From: an uncultured Saprospiraceae bacterium
GTDB taxonomy: Bacteria; Bacteroidota; Bacteroidia; Chitinophagales; Saprospiraceae
Assembly (NCBI GenBank): GCA_938015595.1
Contig: CALLPI010000010.1
Location: forward strand, 278,167-342,166
Direction: 5' to 3'
DNA length: 64,000 bases
Below the pieces are notes generated by a model, which searched no databases, was not told where the DNA came from, and saw nothing but the letters and a program-made list of their open reading frames with translations. How positions within the stretch are numbered: the first letter of the stretch is position 1; every line of letters starts with the position of its first letter. Below are positions 26,401 to 34,492 of this stretch, piece by piece. The translations under genes were made by a program, and so were the position numbers.

Positions 26401-27331
26401 AAGTACCATTGCCGATGATGCGCGCCCAGGTTTCGCCGTTGTCCTGACTGCGCCACACTCCGGCGTCAGTAGTCACATACACATCTCCATTGACGGGATG
26501 TACCAGCATTTTGAAGCAATAAAAAAAGGCAATAGTAGTCGGCAGGTGATGCCAGGTAGTACCGCCATCGGTAGAGCGAAACACGCCAATGCCACGTATG
26601 TCAGTGTATTCTCCAGTACAGAAAAACATAAGGTTGGGGTTGATAGGCGACTGCACGATGTCCATCACGGCCAGATTGGGCAGGTAGTCGTTCACAGAAA
26701 TCCAGCGCGTGACTGTCGCGGTGATATCGTCGCAGCGCCACAGCCCGCCCGATACGCTGCCAGCCCACACGCGTTTGCCGTCGGGGTCGTTGGCATCCAC
26801 CAGCAAGCAACGGGTGCGGCCACCAACGTTGTTGGGGCCGCGTTCGCGCCAGCGAGCGTTAGTGATGCTTTGGCTTTTTTCTGGCTCCATGCGCATGGCC
26901 TCCTGTTTGCGCAGCCCTATGGCAATGGCGTCCAGTAAGCGCTCGGCGGGCGCATAGCCCAGTGCGGGATCCATGGTGCGCAGGCGGCGGTCTTCAAAGG
27001 CCTGGTCTATGCGCTGTTGTTTAGTAGGCTTGTAAGAAGGCACAGCGCTTGGAACAACCTGCTGCTGTACCTGCACCTGCTGTGGTGCCACCCTACGCGG
27101 ATACAGCGATTTGTATTGCCTGTAGGTTTGGCTCTGCCCTGCCAATGGAGCTACTGCTGGCAGTGGTGCTTGCTCCGATGGTTGTACTTTAGCAACGTTG
27201 ATTAGCGAAGATGCCTTGGGCTTAGCTGCGGAAGGCTCAGTGTGCTGCCTCATCCACACTGCTGTCAGCGCCAGTAATGTTATTGAAACGAATAATACTT
27301 CTGTAAACCTACCCCCAAAACGGATGCTCAT
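23483..27331 (-). CDS. Giant secreted sortilin/BNR-repeat, PKD and T9SS-sorted protein
   Basis: 1282 residues. An N-terminal hydrophobic signal-anchor lies at about 10-27, then a Gln/Pro-rich linker. A long beta-propeller region (about 160-820) has repeated sortilin/BNR signatures such as GGTTWHHL, NGETWARI and GGQTWINVEG, opening with GPNNVGGRTRC. A PKD domain follows with WQFGDGATSNDENPQHAY, then a jelly-roll-like segment (FDGFRVEYSTDRGQTW), a fibronectin-like segment, and a C-terminal T9SS sorting domain of about 85 residues. Homologues are surface or secreted proteins with adhesion or glycan-related roles; the ligand is unknown. Confidence 0.87.
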   Translation of the reverse strand: MSIRFGGRFTEVLFVSITLLALTAVWMRQHTEPSAAKPKASSLINVAKVQPSEQAPLPAVAPLAGQSQTYRQYKSLYPRRVAPQQVQVQQQVVPSAVPSYKPTKQQRIDQAFEDRRLRTMDPALGYAPAERLLDAIAIGLRKQEAMRMEPEKSQSITNARWRERGPNNVGGRTRCLLVDANDPDGKRVWAGSVSGGLWRCDDITATVTRWISVNDYLPNLAVMDIVQSPINPNLMFFCTGEYTDIRGIGVFRSTDGGTTWHHLPTTIAFFYCFKMLVHPVNGDVYVTTDAGVWRSQDNGETWARIIGNGTSGVSANRFYDIELASNGHIFVSSRNAIFRSPSGNVGTWTNITNSPGAPPAASQRIEFDVAESDPQVIYAVNDIDGDVEGIYRTNNGGAFWTRTSMPQALGMDNFARGQAWYDLDISVHPTNPARVIVGGIDLHLTTNSGSSWTQISQWFGGGGIQYVHADQHRIVYDPKNSNIIYFTNDGGVYRTTNGNAPASQLQINDRNISYNTSQFYAGAIHPQEARSYYIGGTQDNGSIALGEPGISPGRQVLGGDGFFCHIDEDEPDIQMVSLYFANYSLSTNGGRSFFSGASLNGNFLSASGYDSRTNILYSQTRAADFYRWNVTTGTTTPVDVADLNLDVSAVAVDPNIPNRVYFGNFNGGRIVRVDNAHEGNVVDGIVLTPLAGVISCIEIEQGNPEHLLVTVSNYGLPSVFESFDGGQTWINVEGDLPDMPVNFAIFNPDNNRQAFLATEAGVWTTDLLNGEQTRWYPPAAGRGTPFVRTDMLRLRRSDKVILAATHGRGMFISDVLATPTARMRFDELSYTRVPIQFFGDPSTNAESWFWQFGDGATSNDENPQHAYANVGTYPVSLTINNSLQTARSIKILPDLPLPWKEDKPNWGGNLEGFTEQYGVYTVSGSSWQRGRSTITGKDGTRSGQNAYVVGLTEPFYQPNTHTMLYLPNFDFSQPGIYEFSFWGKWRIHPGFDGFRVEYSTDRGQTWQVLGDSVQTNWYNQRNSNLSDVAFPVGSSYFSGNRNEWSQLRLNVSFLSGNPDVAFRFVFRSDGIGNHIGVAIDDIRIDKYEGELVTRLQSFNGTYVNGGVSVKLDWLTQPEYFCQRIEVERSVNGRDYERIATLNATGGRTLEAQTYTHTSLAQRNLYFYRLKVINEEPAINYSHTFYSPVIVMQRSAPTAAVNRIFPSLSGTSVGVTFNQVVEKEVQYEVLDAAGRLVARGRADAPGPYLEINLGFHLAKAMYVLRLKVGEQNFEAFKFAGGWQ

Positions 27332-27743
27332 ATTCTTGCATATTTGCCGAATCGCAAAGATGGTGTATTTTCGCTATTCCTGAGGGGAGATTTACAGGCG
27401 GAAACGGCAAGATGGGCGACATAGAGGCAAGAAGCAGGGAAGGGAGGGAGCTAAACCTCACCAAAGGAGTTGCTCCTCCTCTCCCCGTTGAAGCATTCGG
27501 TCACTCATACGCGCGCAAACCAGCCTGCTCAGTGTATTGCCTTTTGCAGATGCGCACCGTGTGGGATGACGTAGTGATTTAAACTTAGTGCCTCAATCTC
27601 TTATGATACCACTCTACTTCATGCTCATGCCTGAAACTTGACAGCGTGAAGTATGAATGCTCTAGTAACTGGACTCATGTTTGGTCAGGCTTGCTAAATT
27701 ATCGCGTATGAACAGAACAATTGCGGGGGTGGTATTTTCATTT
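27332..27743. other. Gene-free stretch, 412 bp
   Basis: No supported gene. It contains a purine-rich/pyrimidine-rich imperfect inverted pair (GGGAAGGGAGGGAGC near 27437 and GCTCCTCCTCTCCCC near 27470) and the decayed R1 relative at 27615-27653. The promoter of the giant protein gene presumably lies at its left end; no clean box is seen. Confidence 0.55.
27615..27653. repeat. Decayed relative of repeat R1
   Basis: Hairpin with arms TACTTCATGCT and AGCGTGAAGTA (10 of 11 pairs) and a 17-nt loop. The block GAAACTTGACAGCGTGAAGT resembles the right arm of R1 copy A (GAACCTTGACGAGCTGAAGT). It lies about 90 bp downstream of the PLP-enzyme stop, as expected for R1 placement. Confidence 0.4.
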
Positions 27744-28715
27744 TCAGACCGCCTCGGCACCTCTACCCCATCGCTGCTCAAACCCTGCAATGCCCTGCAA
27801 TCCTCCCGTATGCACAGCTACTACAGTACTCCCTACCGGGAAAGCACCTTGCTGCACAAGGTCAAAAAGTGCGTACATCAGCTTGCCTGTGTAGATGGGG
27901 TCGAGTACGATGCCGTAGCAGGCGCGGAACGAACGGATGAAATCCAGCAAGGCTGGGGTATGCCGGGCATATCCGCCGTGGTGGTATGTGGTATGTATTT
28001 CAAAGGTGCCTGCTAAGGGCGCCTGCCCTGTTTCGGTTAGTAGTCTCTGTACCTCGGCACGGTGAAAATCGCCCTTGAGCACGCTAATGCCAATAGCCCT
28101 GGCCTTGCGCCCCTGCAGGCCTGCAACCAACCCAGCCAGCGTGCCTCCTGTACCACAGGCTACTGCTACAAAATCAGGATTGGCTTGAATAAAGATCTCC
28201 TCGGCCAATGCCATACAGCCCTGCAGCGCCAGGGCGTTACTCCCGCCTTCCGGCAAGATACAAACGCTCGATGCCGGCAACCCCAGCCGGGCGGGCCAGT
28301 CCTCCTGTGCAGCCTGGCGATACTGGGCGCGGCTGACATACACCAGTTGCATGCCCCGCGAAGTCACAAATTCTAGCGTAGGATTGAGCGGCTCAGTTGG
28401 CTCGCCCCTAACTACACCCACGGCAGCCATATTCAATACATGCGCTGCTTCAGCTACTGCGGCCAGATGATTGGAGTATGCCCCGCCAAAGGTGAGCAAA
28501 TGGGTACAGCCTTGTGCATGGGTAGCTTGTAGGTTGTACTGGAGTTTGCGCCATTTGTTGCCACACAGGGGGCTATCCTGGCGCCAAGCCAGTAAGTCGT
28601 CTCGTTTAAGGAGCAGTTGCACCCCAGCCTGCTCAAGCACTTCTGCCCGGATGGCCTGCATCGGGCTGGGCTTATGATGCAGCAACTGGCTGATGACTTC
28701 AGCAGCAGACAACAT
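27744..28715 (-). CDS. PLP-dependent D-cysteine desulfhydrase / ACC deaminase family enzyme
   Basis: Fold-type II PLP enzyme of the ACC deaminase/D-cysteine desulfhydrase family, about 323 residues. The PLP lysine is in GNKWRKLQ, preceded by LLLKRDDL, and the substrate and phosphate loops follow in TFGGAYSNH and ACGTGGTLAGL. It likely degrades D-cysteine or a related amino acid; the exact substrate is not readable. ATG 28715 is preferred over 28754, because it begins five bases after the cupin stop and yields the usual N-terminus. Translational coupling to the cupin gene is likely. Confidence 0.82.
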   Translation of the reverse strand: MLSAAEVISQLLHHKPSPMQAIRAEVLEQAGVQLLLKRDDLLAWRQDSPLCGNKWRKLQYNLQATHAQGCTHLLTFGGAYSNHLAAVAEAAHVLNMAAVGVVRGEPTEPLNPTLEFVTSRGMQLVYVSRAQYRQAAQEDWPARLGLPASSVCILPEGGSNALALQGCMALAEEIFIQANPDFVAVACGTGGTLAGLVAGLQGRKARAIGISVLKGDFHRAEVQRLLTETGQAPLAGTFEIHTTYHHGGYARHTPALLDFIRSFRACYGIVLDPIYTGKLMYALFDLVQQGAFPVGSTVVAVHTGGLQGIAGFEQRWGRGAEAV

Positions 28716-28719
28716 AGCC

Positions 28720-29037
28720 CTACTTGTACTCCTCCCGGACCGGGCAAAATACATCTAGTATCTTGCAGGCGCTCAGGGCGCGCCCGCTGTGTACGATATG
28801 GGGGGCAATGACGGCCACCAGTCCTGGCTCGTACACCCGAGTTTGGCCATCTATAGTCAGTTCCATACGACCTTCAAGTACGATAGAGCTTTGCTCGTGC
28901 GGATGCGAATGCTCGGGTAAGATAGCACCCTCCTCAATTTCCCAGAACGACAGAGTGGTCTTCTCAGTGTGGATGAAGCGCCCGTGAAAGCCAAGAAGCA
29001 ACTGTTTACTTGGCAGGTGAGAAAGTATGTAATCCAT
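28720..29037 (-). CDS. Small cupin-domain protein
   Basis: Single-domain cupin of about 105 residues when started at ATG 29037 (MDYILSHLP); upstream codons look non-coding. Cupin motif 1 is seen in LPEHSHPHEQSSIVLEG (metal His, His, Glu), motif 2 in PHIVHSG. Function in this group ranges from sensing to isomerisation. It sits directly before the PLP enzyme and may serve the same pathway, which is inference. Confidence 0.75.
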   Translation of the reverse strand: MDYILSHLPSKQLLLGFHGRFIHTEKTTLSFWEIEEGAILPEHSHPHEQSSIVLEGRMELTIDGQTRVYEPGLVAVIAPHIVHSGRALSACKILDVFCPVREEYK

Positions 29038-29172
29038 AGAGTCCTTTGTTTGCGGGCAAAGGTGCGCATTTTTCAGGTAAGAATCAGGCCGCACTGCACA
29101 AGGTCGATGCATGGTGAGGCTTAGTACTCCGCAAAGCGCGCGGAGAGCCGCCGAGGTACCAATACCCCCCAC

Positions 29173-29195
29173 AACTCGTAGCTCGCAACTCACAG
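29173..29195 (-). repeat. Possible end fragment of repeat R2
   Basis: ACAACTCGTAGCTCGCAACT matches the right end of R2 copy 2 (ACAGCTCAAAGCTCGTGGCT) at 14 of 20 positions. The rest of R2 is not evident beside it. Confidence 0.3.
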
Positions 29196-29235
29196 AATCA
29201 AGGCTGCTGCCTGGAGTTGGCCCTGCGCCCCTATC

Positions 29236-30420
29236 CTACACCCCCTCTAACGCTCGTCCTACTACCGGCAGATACAGATTCCCCTCCAGCACATTACGGG
29301 CAATTACAATGCGTTGAACTTCTGAAGTACCCTCGTAAATCTGAGTGATTTTGGCATCGCGCATGAGGCGCTCTACGTGATATTCCTTCACAAAGCCGTA
29401 GCCGCCGTGAATCTGCACTGCCTCCACCGTATGACGCATGGCCACTTCAGAAGCATAGAGCTTGGCCATAGCGGAAGCAGTGTTATAGTCCAGACCTTGG
29501 TCTTTGAGCCAGGCTGCGCGATACACCATGAGTTTAGCAGCTTCGATCTCAGTGGCCATGTCGGCCAGTTTGAAGGCAATGGCCTGATGCTGGCTGATGG
29601 GCTTGCCAAAAGCCTTGCGCTCCTTGGAGTAAGCAGTGGCCAATTCAAAAGCACCGCCAGCAATGCCCAAGGCCTGGGCAGCAATACCGATGCGGCCGCC
29701 AGCCAGAGTTTTCATGGCAAACTTGAAGCCGAAGCCCTCTTCGCCAATGCGATTGCTCTTGGGCACTTTTACATCATTGTACATGATGGAGTGGGTATCT
29801 GAGGAGCGTATGCCCAGCTTGTCTTCTTTGGCACCAATGACCACACCTGGCTGATCAGTTTCTACCAATAGGGCATTAATCCCTCGATGGCCTTTTTCCG
29901 GATGGGTTTGGGCTATCACAATGTGCAACTTGGAAGTGCCGCCGTTGGTGATCCAGTTCTTGGTGCCGTTGAGGAGGTAGTAATCGCCCATGTCCACTGC
30001 AGTGGTGCGCTGACTGGTGGCGTCGCTGCCAGCCTCCGGCTCACTGAGGCAGAAAGAACCGATCCATTCGCCGGTGGCTAATTTGGGTAGGTACCTGGCT
30101 TTTTGATCTTCTGTACCAAAAGTTTCGATACCCCAGCAAACCAGGGAGTTATTGACCGACATGATGACCGAGCAGGAGTTGTCCACTTTAGAGATTTCCT
30201 CCATAGCCAACACGTAAGATAGCGTATCCATACCACCACCGCCGTATTCGGGAGAGACCATCATACCCATGAAGCCGAGCTCGCCCATCATGCGCACTTG
30301 CTCGTAGGGGTATTCCATTTTGCTATCGCGTTCAATGACACCGGGTTTAAGTTCCTTTTGGGCAAAATCGCGCGCGGCCGATTGTACGGCCAAGTGTTCT
30401 GCAGAGAGTTCAAAAAACAT
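29236..30420 (-). CDS. Acyl-CoA dehydrogenase
   Basis: FAD-dependent short/branched-chain type acyl-CoA dehydrogenase, about 394 residues. Motifs: FAD/substrate segment CLSEPEAGSDA, then GIRSSDTHSIMYNDVKVP, the helix RIGIAAQALGIA, and near the C-terminus YEGTSEVQR, where the Glu is the expected catalytic base. It takes part in fatty-acid or branched-chain amino-acid oxidation. ATG 30420 (MFFELSAEH) is chosen; a canonical promoter lies between it and the longer ORF start. Confidence 0.93.
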   Translation of the reverse strand: MFFELSAEHLAVQSAARDFAQKELKPGVIERDSKMEYPYEQVRMMGELGFMGMMVSPEYGGGGMDTLSYVLAMEEISKVDNSCSVIMSVNNSLVCWGIETFGTEDQKARYLPKLATGEWIGSFCLSEPEAGSDATSQRTTAVDMGDYYLLNGTKNWITNGGTSKLHIVIAQTHPEKGHRGINALLVETDQPGVVIGAKEDKLGIRSSDTHSIMYNDVKVPKSNRIGEEGFGFKFAMKTLAGGRIGIAAQALGIAGGAFELATAYSKERKAFGKPISQHQAIAFKLADMATEIEAAKLMVYRAAWLKDQGLDYNTASAMAKLYASEVAMRHTVEAVQIHGGYGFVKEYHVERLMRDAKITQIYEGTSEVQRIVIARNVLEGNLYLPVVGRALEGV

Positions 30421-30441
30421 GTCGGTCTTATTTTGGCAGTG

Positions 30442-30475
30442 CAAAGTTACAGGAATTGGCTGTTTTTGTGCCAAA
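30442..30475 (-). promoter_or_regulatory. Promoter of the acyl-CoA dehydrogenase gene
   Basis: On the minus strand TTTG (30475-30472), 22 nt, TAACTTTG (30449-30442). Both boxes are exact; the spacing is one base over the usual range. It lies 22 bp before the ATG at 30420. Confidence 0.6.
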
Positions 30476-30676
30476 CAATTGCCCGGCTTTTTAGTTGAGA
30501 AATGGCGCTCCAGCATCAAATTACTGATAGATAAAACTTCTTGCAAACGGCAAAAAACTATCTACACCTGAAAAACTATATATTATGCTACCTACAGGAT
30601 ACCAGTCATTGCAAATAAAATGAAGAAGATTGCTTTATAGAGATAAGATGTACTTCAACAAGGGCATCTTTTGGTA

Positions 30677-31780
30677 ATGCAGGGGGCCAAAAGACGCTCC
30701 AAAGCATGCTTTGCTTGTTGCACTTTTTCCTTTTTCATTTTTCCTTTTTCCTTCATTTTTGATATAGCTTTGGGCAGAAATTTAAAGGGCTTGAATTTAT
30801 CGCGAAAGCAGAAGAGATCATGGTGGCATCCTCGTCGTTGGAGGTGGGTGCGCATGCTGTTGGTACTGTCGCGGCGGCGCTCGTTGCCGGGATTCTCTAA
30901 GGTGCCGGTACACGACGTGCTGGTGTTTGTATTCAACGAGATGCGGCGTTTCGACCTCATGATTCGCGCCAATGCCATTGCTTTCAGTTTTTTTCTGGCT
31001 TTGTTTCCGTCGCTGATTTCCATTTTTGCTACATTGCCCTACCTGCGCAAGTACCTGCTTCGATTTCTGCCGGGCGAGGGCGACAACTTCGAAGAAGTAC
31101 TGCAGCATGAGATCCAGCAAATCGTTCCTGGCGATGTAGGTGCACAAATCAGTAGCTTCATTCAAGACCTAACTACCAGCCCCCGGGTGGGCATGTTATC
31201 TTTTGGCTTCATATTGGCCTTGTACTTTGCTTCCAATGGCATGTTGGCGCTCATGCAGGGGTTCGAGAAGTCATATGCCCGCACTTTCATCAAACGCAAC
31301 CCGTTGCGCAAGCGCTGGATTGCCTCTTGGCTGACTGTCCTGTTGAGTTTTCTGCTGTTTTTATCTGTGGTATTCATCATTCTGGGCAACGTCATTATCC
31401 ATGCTATAGCGAGCTGGACAGGCTGGGCTAAGTGGCTAGAGTGGAGTGTGTCGGCCTTGCGCTGGGTAAGTATCGTGGCTCTGTATTATGCAGGTATCGC
31501 CATCATCTACCGGTTTGGTGCGGCGGTGCGGCGCAAGTTTGTCTGGTTTTCGCCAGGCGCTACGCTGGCTACTATTTTATGCTTATTAGCTTCGCTGGTG
31601 TTTTCTTTTTACGTGGACAATTTTGGCAACTACAACAAGCTCTATGGTAGCTTTGGAACTATCATTGTAACCATGTTGTGGCTGCAACTCAATGCCTTAG
31701 GCTTGCTTATTGGCTTCGAACTGAATGCGGCTATTGCTATCAATCGAGATTTGAACCAGGCACGCCGGGAAGAAGGGTAA
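30677..31780 (+). CDS. YihY/BrkB-family inner membrane protein
   Basis: Polytopic membrane protein with five to six TM segments. The BrkB core begins IRANAIAFSFFLALFPSLI, and further family features are FASNGMLALMQGFEKSY and TMLWLQLNALGLLIGFELNA. The role of the family is not settled. The start is uncertain: ATG 30677 is open, but a TAGCTTTG box at 30765-30772 and a C/T-rich tract lie inside this N-terminus. TTG 30791 or ATG 30854 may be the true start. It is convergent with terC, 12 bp apart. Confidence 0.8.
   Translation: MQGAKRRSKACFACCTFSFFIFPFSFIFDIALGRNLKGLNLSRKQKRSWWHPRRWRWVRMLLVLSRRRSLPGFSKVPVHDVLVFVFNEMRRFDLMIRANAIAFSFFLALFPSLISIFATLPYLRKYLLRFLPGEGDNFEEVLQHEIQQIVPGDVGAQISSFIQDLTTSPRVGMLSFGFILALYFASNGMLALMQGFEKSYARTFIKRNPLRKRWIASWLTVLLSFLLFLSVVFIILGNVIIHAIASWTGWAKWLEWSVSALRWVSIVALYYAGIAIIYRFGAAVRRKFVWFSPGATLATILCLLASLVFSFYVDNFGNYNKLYGSFGTIIVTMLWLQLNALGLLIGFELNAAIAINRDLNQARREEG
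30765..30772 (+). promoter_or_regulatory. Candidate -7 box inside the annotated BrkB N-terminus
   Basis: TAGCTTTG matches TAnnTTTG. If used, translation must start at TTG 30791 or ATG 30854. Confidence 0.4.
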
Positions 31781-31792
31781 AGTACTTTTGAT

Positions 31793-32764
31793 TTACACCT
31801 GAACGGGTGGCTCGGTATTGGAGGAGGAGAGCCGCAGGGATATCACTATGCCAGTACCAAGCGCCAACACAATAACCAATAGGGATACCACCGCAGGCAA
31901 GTGATAAAAATGACTGATCAGGATTTTGACCCCTACAAAGAAGAGAATAAACATCAGGCTGTACTTGAGGTACTTGAATTTATCTAACAATGAAGCCAGC
32001 ACAAAATACAGCGAGCGCAAGCCCAGAATAGCAAAAATATTAGAGGTGAATACAATGAAGGGGTCTTTTGTAATGGCAAAAATGGCAGGGATGCTGTCCA
32101 CCGCAAATACGATGTCAGTAGTCTCTACCACTAGCAAAGCCACGAACATAGGAGTAGCTGCCAGAATGCTGCGCCCTTTTACCTGGAGGCGCACGAAAAA
32201 TCGCTCGCCCCGGAAGTGCCGGAGCACGGGGTAAGCCTTCTTAAAAAGTTGTAATACTGGGTTACGGCTGGGGTTGACGTCTTCCTGGTCGGCACGCCAC
32301 ATCTTGTACACCGAGTACATGAGTAGCGCTCCAAATACATATACCATCCATTCAAAGCGTTGTATCAAGATGGCGCCCATGCCAATGATGATGCCTCTGA
32401 AGAACAAAGCACCCAATATGCCCCAAAACAACACCCTGTGCTGGTACATCCGGGGTATCATGAAATAGTTGAAAATCAAGGCAATGACAAAGATATTGTC
32501 CAGGCTGAGCGATTTTTCAATCAAAAAGCCACTGATGTACAACAGTACTGCCTCCCGACCGCTCAACTGCTCTGGATTGGCTACCCAGCCTCTGCCGTAG
32601 GCCTCGTGTACAAAAATGCTGAACAGCAAAGCCAGCGCTATCCAGAAGGCCGTCCACAGCAGTGCGTCGCGTGTGGAGATTTCTTCATGCTTCTTGTGAA
32701 ATACACCAAGGTCAAGCGCCAGAAAAACAAAAACCATTACAATGAAACCCGTCCAGATGGCCAT
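31793..32764 (-). CDS. TerC/Alx-family membrane protein
   Basis: Inner-membrane protein of the TerC family, 323 residues with about nine TM segments. Signature parts: EKSLSLDNIFVIALIFNYF, LLMYSVYKMWRA and ETTDIVFAVDSIPAIFAIT, the two acidic repeats thought to bind a cation. Family members are linked to manganese or calcium export and tellurite resistance. No yybP-ykoY riboswitch was seen in the 141-bp leader shared with divergent abgT-like gene. Confidence 0.9.
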   Translation of the reverse strand: MAIWTGFIVMVFVFLALDLGVFHKKHEEISTRDALLWTAFWIALALLFSIFVHEAYGRGWVANPEQLSGREAVLLYISGFLIEKSLSLDNIFVIALIFNYFMIPRMYQHRVLFWGILGALFFRGIIIGMGAILIQRFEWMVYVFGALLMYSVYKMWRADQEDVNPSRNPVLQLFKKAYPVLRHFRGERFFVRLQVKGRSILAATPMFVALLVVETTDIVFAVDSIPAIFAITKDPFIVFTSNIFAILGLRSLYFVLASLLDKFKYLKYSLMFILFFVGVKILISHFYHLPAVVSLLVIVLALGTGIVISLRLSSSNTEPPVQV

Positions 32765-32905
32765 ACTAGCCTTGCGTCGTTGATGAATTAGGACCGCTAA
32801 GGTACGAGAATTATCCTGCCCAGTAGATTTTTATCTTCGACGCAATCCTCTATCTTCGCCACCGACACCTTGTTTTCCTGACCAGTCAACTGTCAAATCA
32901 GAATT

Positions 32906-34429
32906 ATGAACAAACAAAAAAGAGGATGGGTGGAACGTTTCTTGAGCCTGGTAGAGCGCCTGGGCAATGCACTGCCGCACCCAGCTACCTTGTTTGCGGC
33001 GTTTGCCCTGTTTATTATATTGCTCAGCGGCTTACTCAGCCTGTTTGACATCCAAGTGACACACCCAGGCACAGGCAAGACCATCACTGTAGAGAACTTA
33101 TTCTCTGTAAGGGGTTTGCACAAAATCTTGACCCACATGGTCACCAACTTCACGGGGTTTGCCCCGCTAGGTACAGTGTTAGTGGCTTTGTTGGGTATCG
33201 GCATCGCCGAGGGGTCGGGGCTAATAGGTACAGCACTTCGGCTCATCGTGCTCAAATCGCCACCCCGCCTGCTTACTTACGTTATTGTATTTGCCGGCGT
33301 CATTTCCAACACCGCTAGTGAAGTAGGCTATGTGCTATTGGTTCCACTGGCTGCTGTCATTTTCTTAGCTGCTGGCAGGCATCCGCTGGCAGGCTTAGCA
33401 GCAGCGTTTGCTGGTGTGTCAGGCGGTTACAGCGCCAATTTGCTACTAGGCACGATTGATCCTCTGCTGGCGGGTTTGTCGCAGGAAGCCGCTCGCATCA
33501 TAGACCCGAAGTACGAGGTAAATCCGGCATGCAACTATTACTTCATGGCGGTATCCACCTTCCTCATCACCTTCCTAGGTGCCTGGGTTACAGAGCGCGT
33601 GGTAGAACCGCGCCTGGGCGCTTACCAGGGCGAGGAAAAAGCCGAGGAGGTCACGCCCTTGACGACAGCAGAAAAGCGAGGATTGCGTTTCACACTCATT
33701 GCCGGCATATTATTCACTGCTATCGTACTGGCCGGCCTGATACCAGCACACGGCTACCTGCGCAATCCTGAAGACTGGAGCATATTGCGCTCCCCGTTCA
33801 TGTCGGGCATAGTAGCTTTGATTTTCCTGGGTGCAGCAGTATTGGGTATTGCCTACGGCTGGGGAGCCAGGACCATTCGCAACGACGAAGACGTGATGAA
33901 GGGCATGGCCAAAAGCATGCAAACGCTTGGGGCATATATCGTACTAGTGTTCTTTGCAGCACAGTTTGTAGCGTTTTTCAACTGGAGCAATATAGGGCTG
34001 CTGGTAGCTGTGAAAGGCGCCGAAGGGCTTCGCGCCTCCGGCCTGGGGCCTATACCGCTCACCATAGCTTTTGTGATGGTGTCGGCGCTGATCAACCTGG
34101 CTATGGGAAGCGCTTCAGCTAAGTGGGCCATCATGGCGCCAGTGTTCATCCCTATGTTCATGCTACTGGGATACTCGCCGGAGTTCACCCAGGCGGCTTA
34201 TCGCGTAGGCGACAGCGTGACCAACATCATCTCGCCCATGATGTCATACTTTGCCTTAATTGTGGCTTTTATACAGCGCTACGACTCCAAGGCCGGTATT
34301 GGTACAGTGGTATCCACAATGCTACCTTACACAGTGACCTTCTTTATAGGCTGGACGCTGCTGCTTATCATCTGGATTATTCTCAAACTGCCCATTGGTT
34401 TTGGTGCGGGTATGATGATAGGAAGTTGA
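32906..34429 (+). CDS. AbgT-family transporter
   Basis: 507-residue, about 11-TM carrier of the AbgT family (p-aminobenzoyl-glutamate uptake or sulfonamide/PABA efflux). Family blocks: [11 protein letters not shown] at the start, [35 protein letters not shown], and [16 protein letters not shown] with [16 protein letters not shown]. Two TATCTTCG sequences near 32830 and 32850 resemble weak -7 boxes. It is followed 63 bp later by copA on the same strand. Confidence 0.9.
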   Translation: MNKQKRGWVERFLSLVERLGNALPHPATLFAAFALFIILLSGLLSLFDIQVTHPGTGKTITVENLFSVRGLHKILTHMVTNFTGFAPLGTVLVALLGIGIAEGSGLIGTALRLIVLKSPPRLLTYVIVFAGVISNTASEVGYVLLVPLAAVIFLAAGRHPLAGLAAAFAGVSGGYSANLLLGTIDPLLAGLSQEAARIIDPKYEVNPACNYYFMAVSTFLITFLGAWVTERVVEPRLGAYQGEEKAEEVTPLTTAEKRGLRFTLIAGILFTAIVLAGLIPAHGYLRNPEDWSILRSPFMSGIVALIFLGAAVLGIAYGWGARTIRNDEDVMKGMAKSMQTLGAYIVLVFFAAQFVAFFNWSNIGLLVAVKGAEGLRASGLGPIPLTIAFVMVSALINLAMGSASAKWAIMAPVFIPMFMLLGYSPEFTQAAYRVGDSVTNIISPMMSYFALIVAFIQRYDSKAGIGTVVSTMLPYTVTFFIGWTLLLIIWIILKLPIGFGAGMMIGS

Positions 34430-34492
34430 GCCTGATGCTATGACAACGTTTTGCTGTTTCATTCTGTTATATTGCCTATATTATTCTCTGGT

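Noticed and set aside
27430..27490. G-quadruplex in the GGGAAGGGAGGG tract
   Set aside because: Only three GGG runs close together; a fourth is missing.
32765..32905. Manganese riboswitch upstream of terC
   Set aside because: No yybP-ykoY core sequences recognised in the 141-bp leader.
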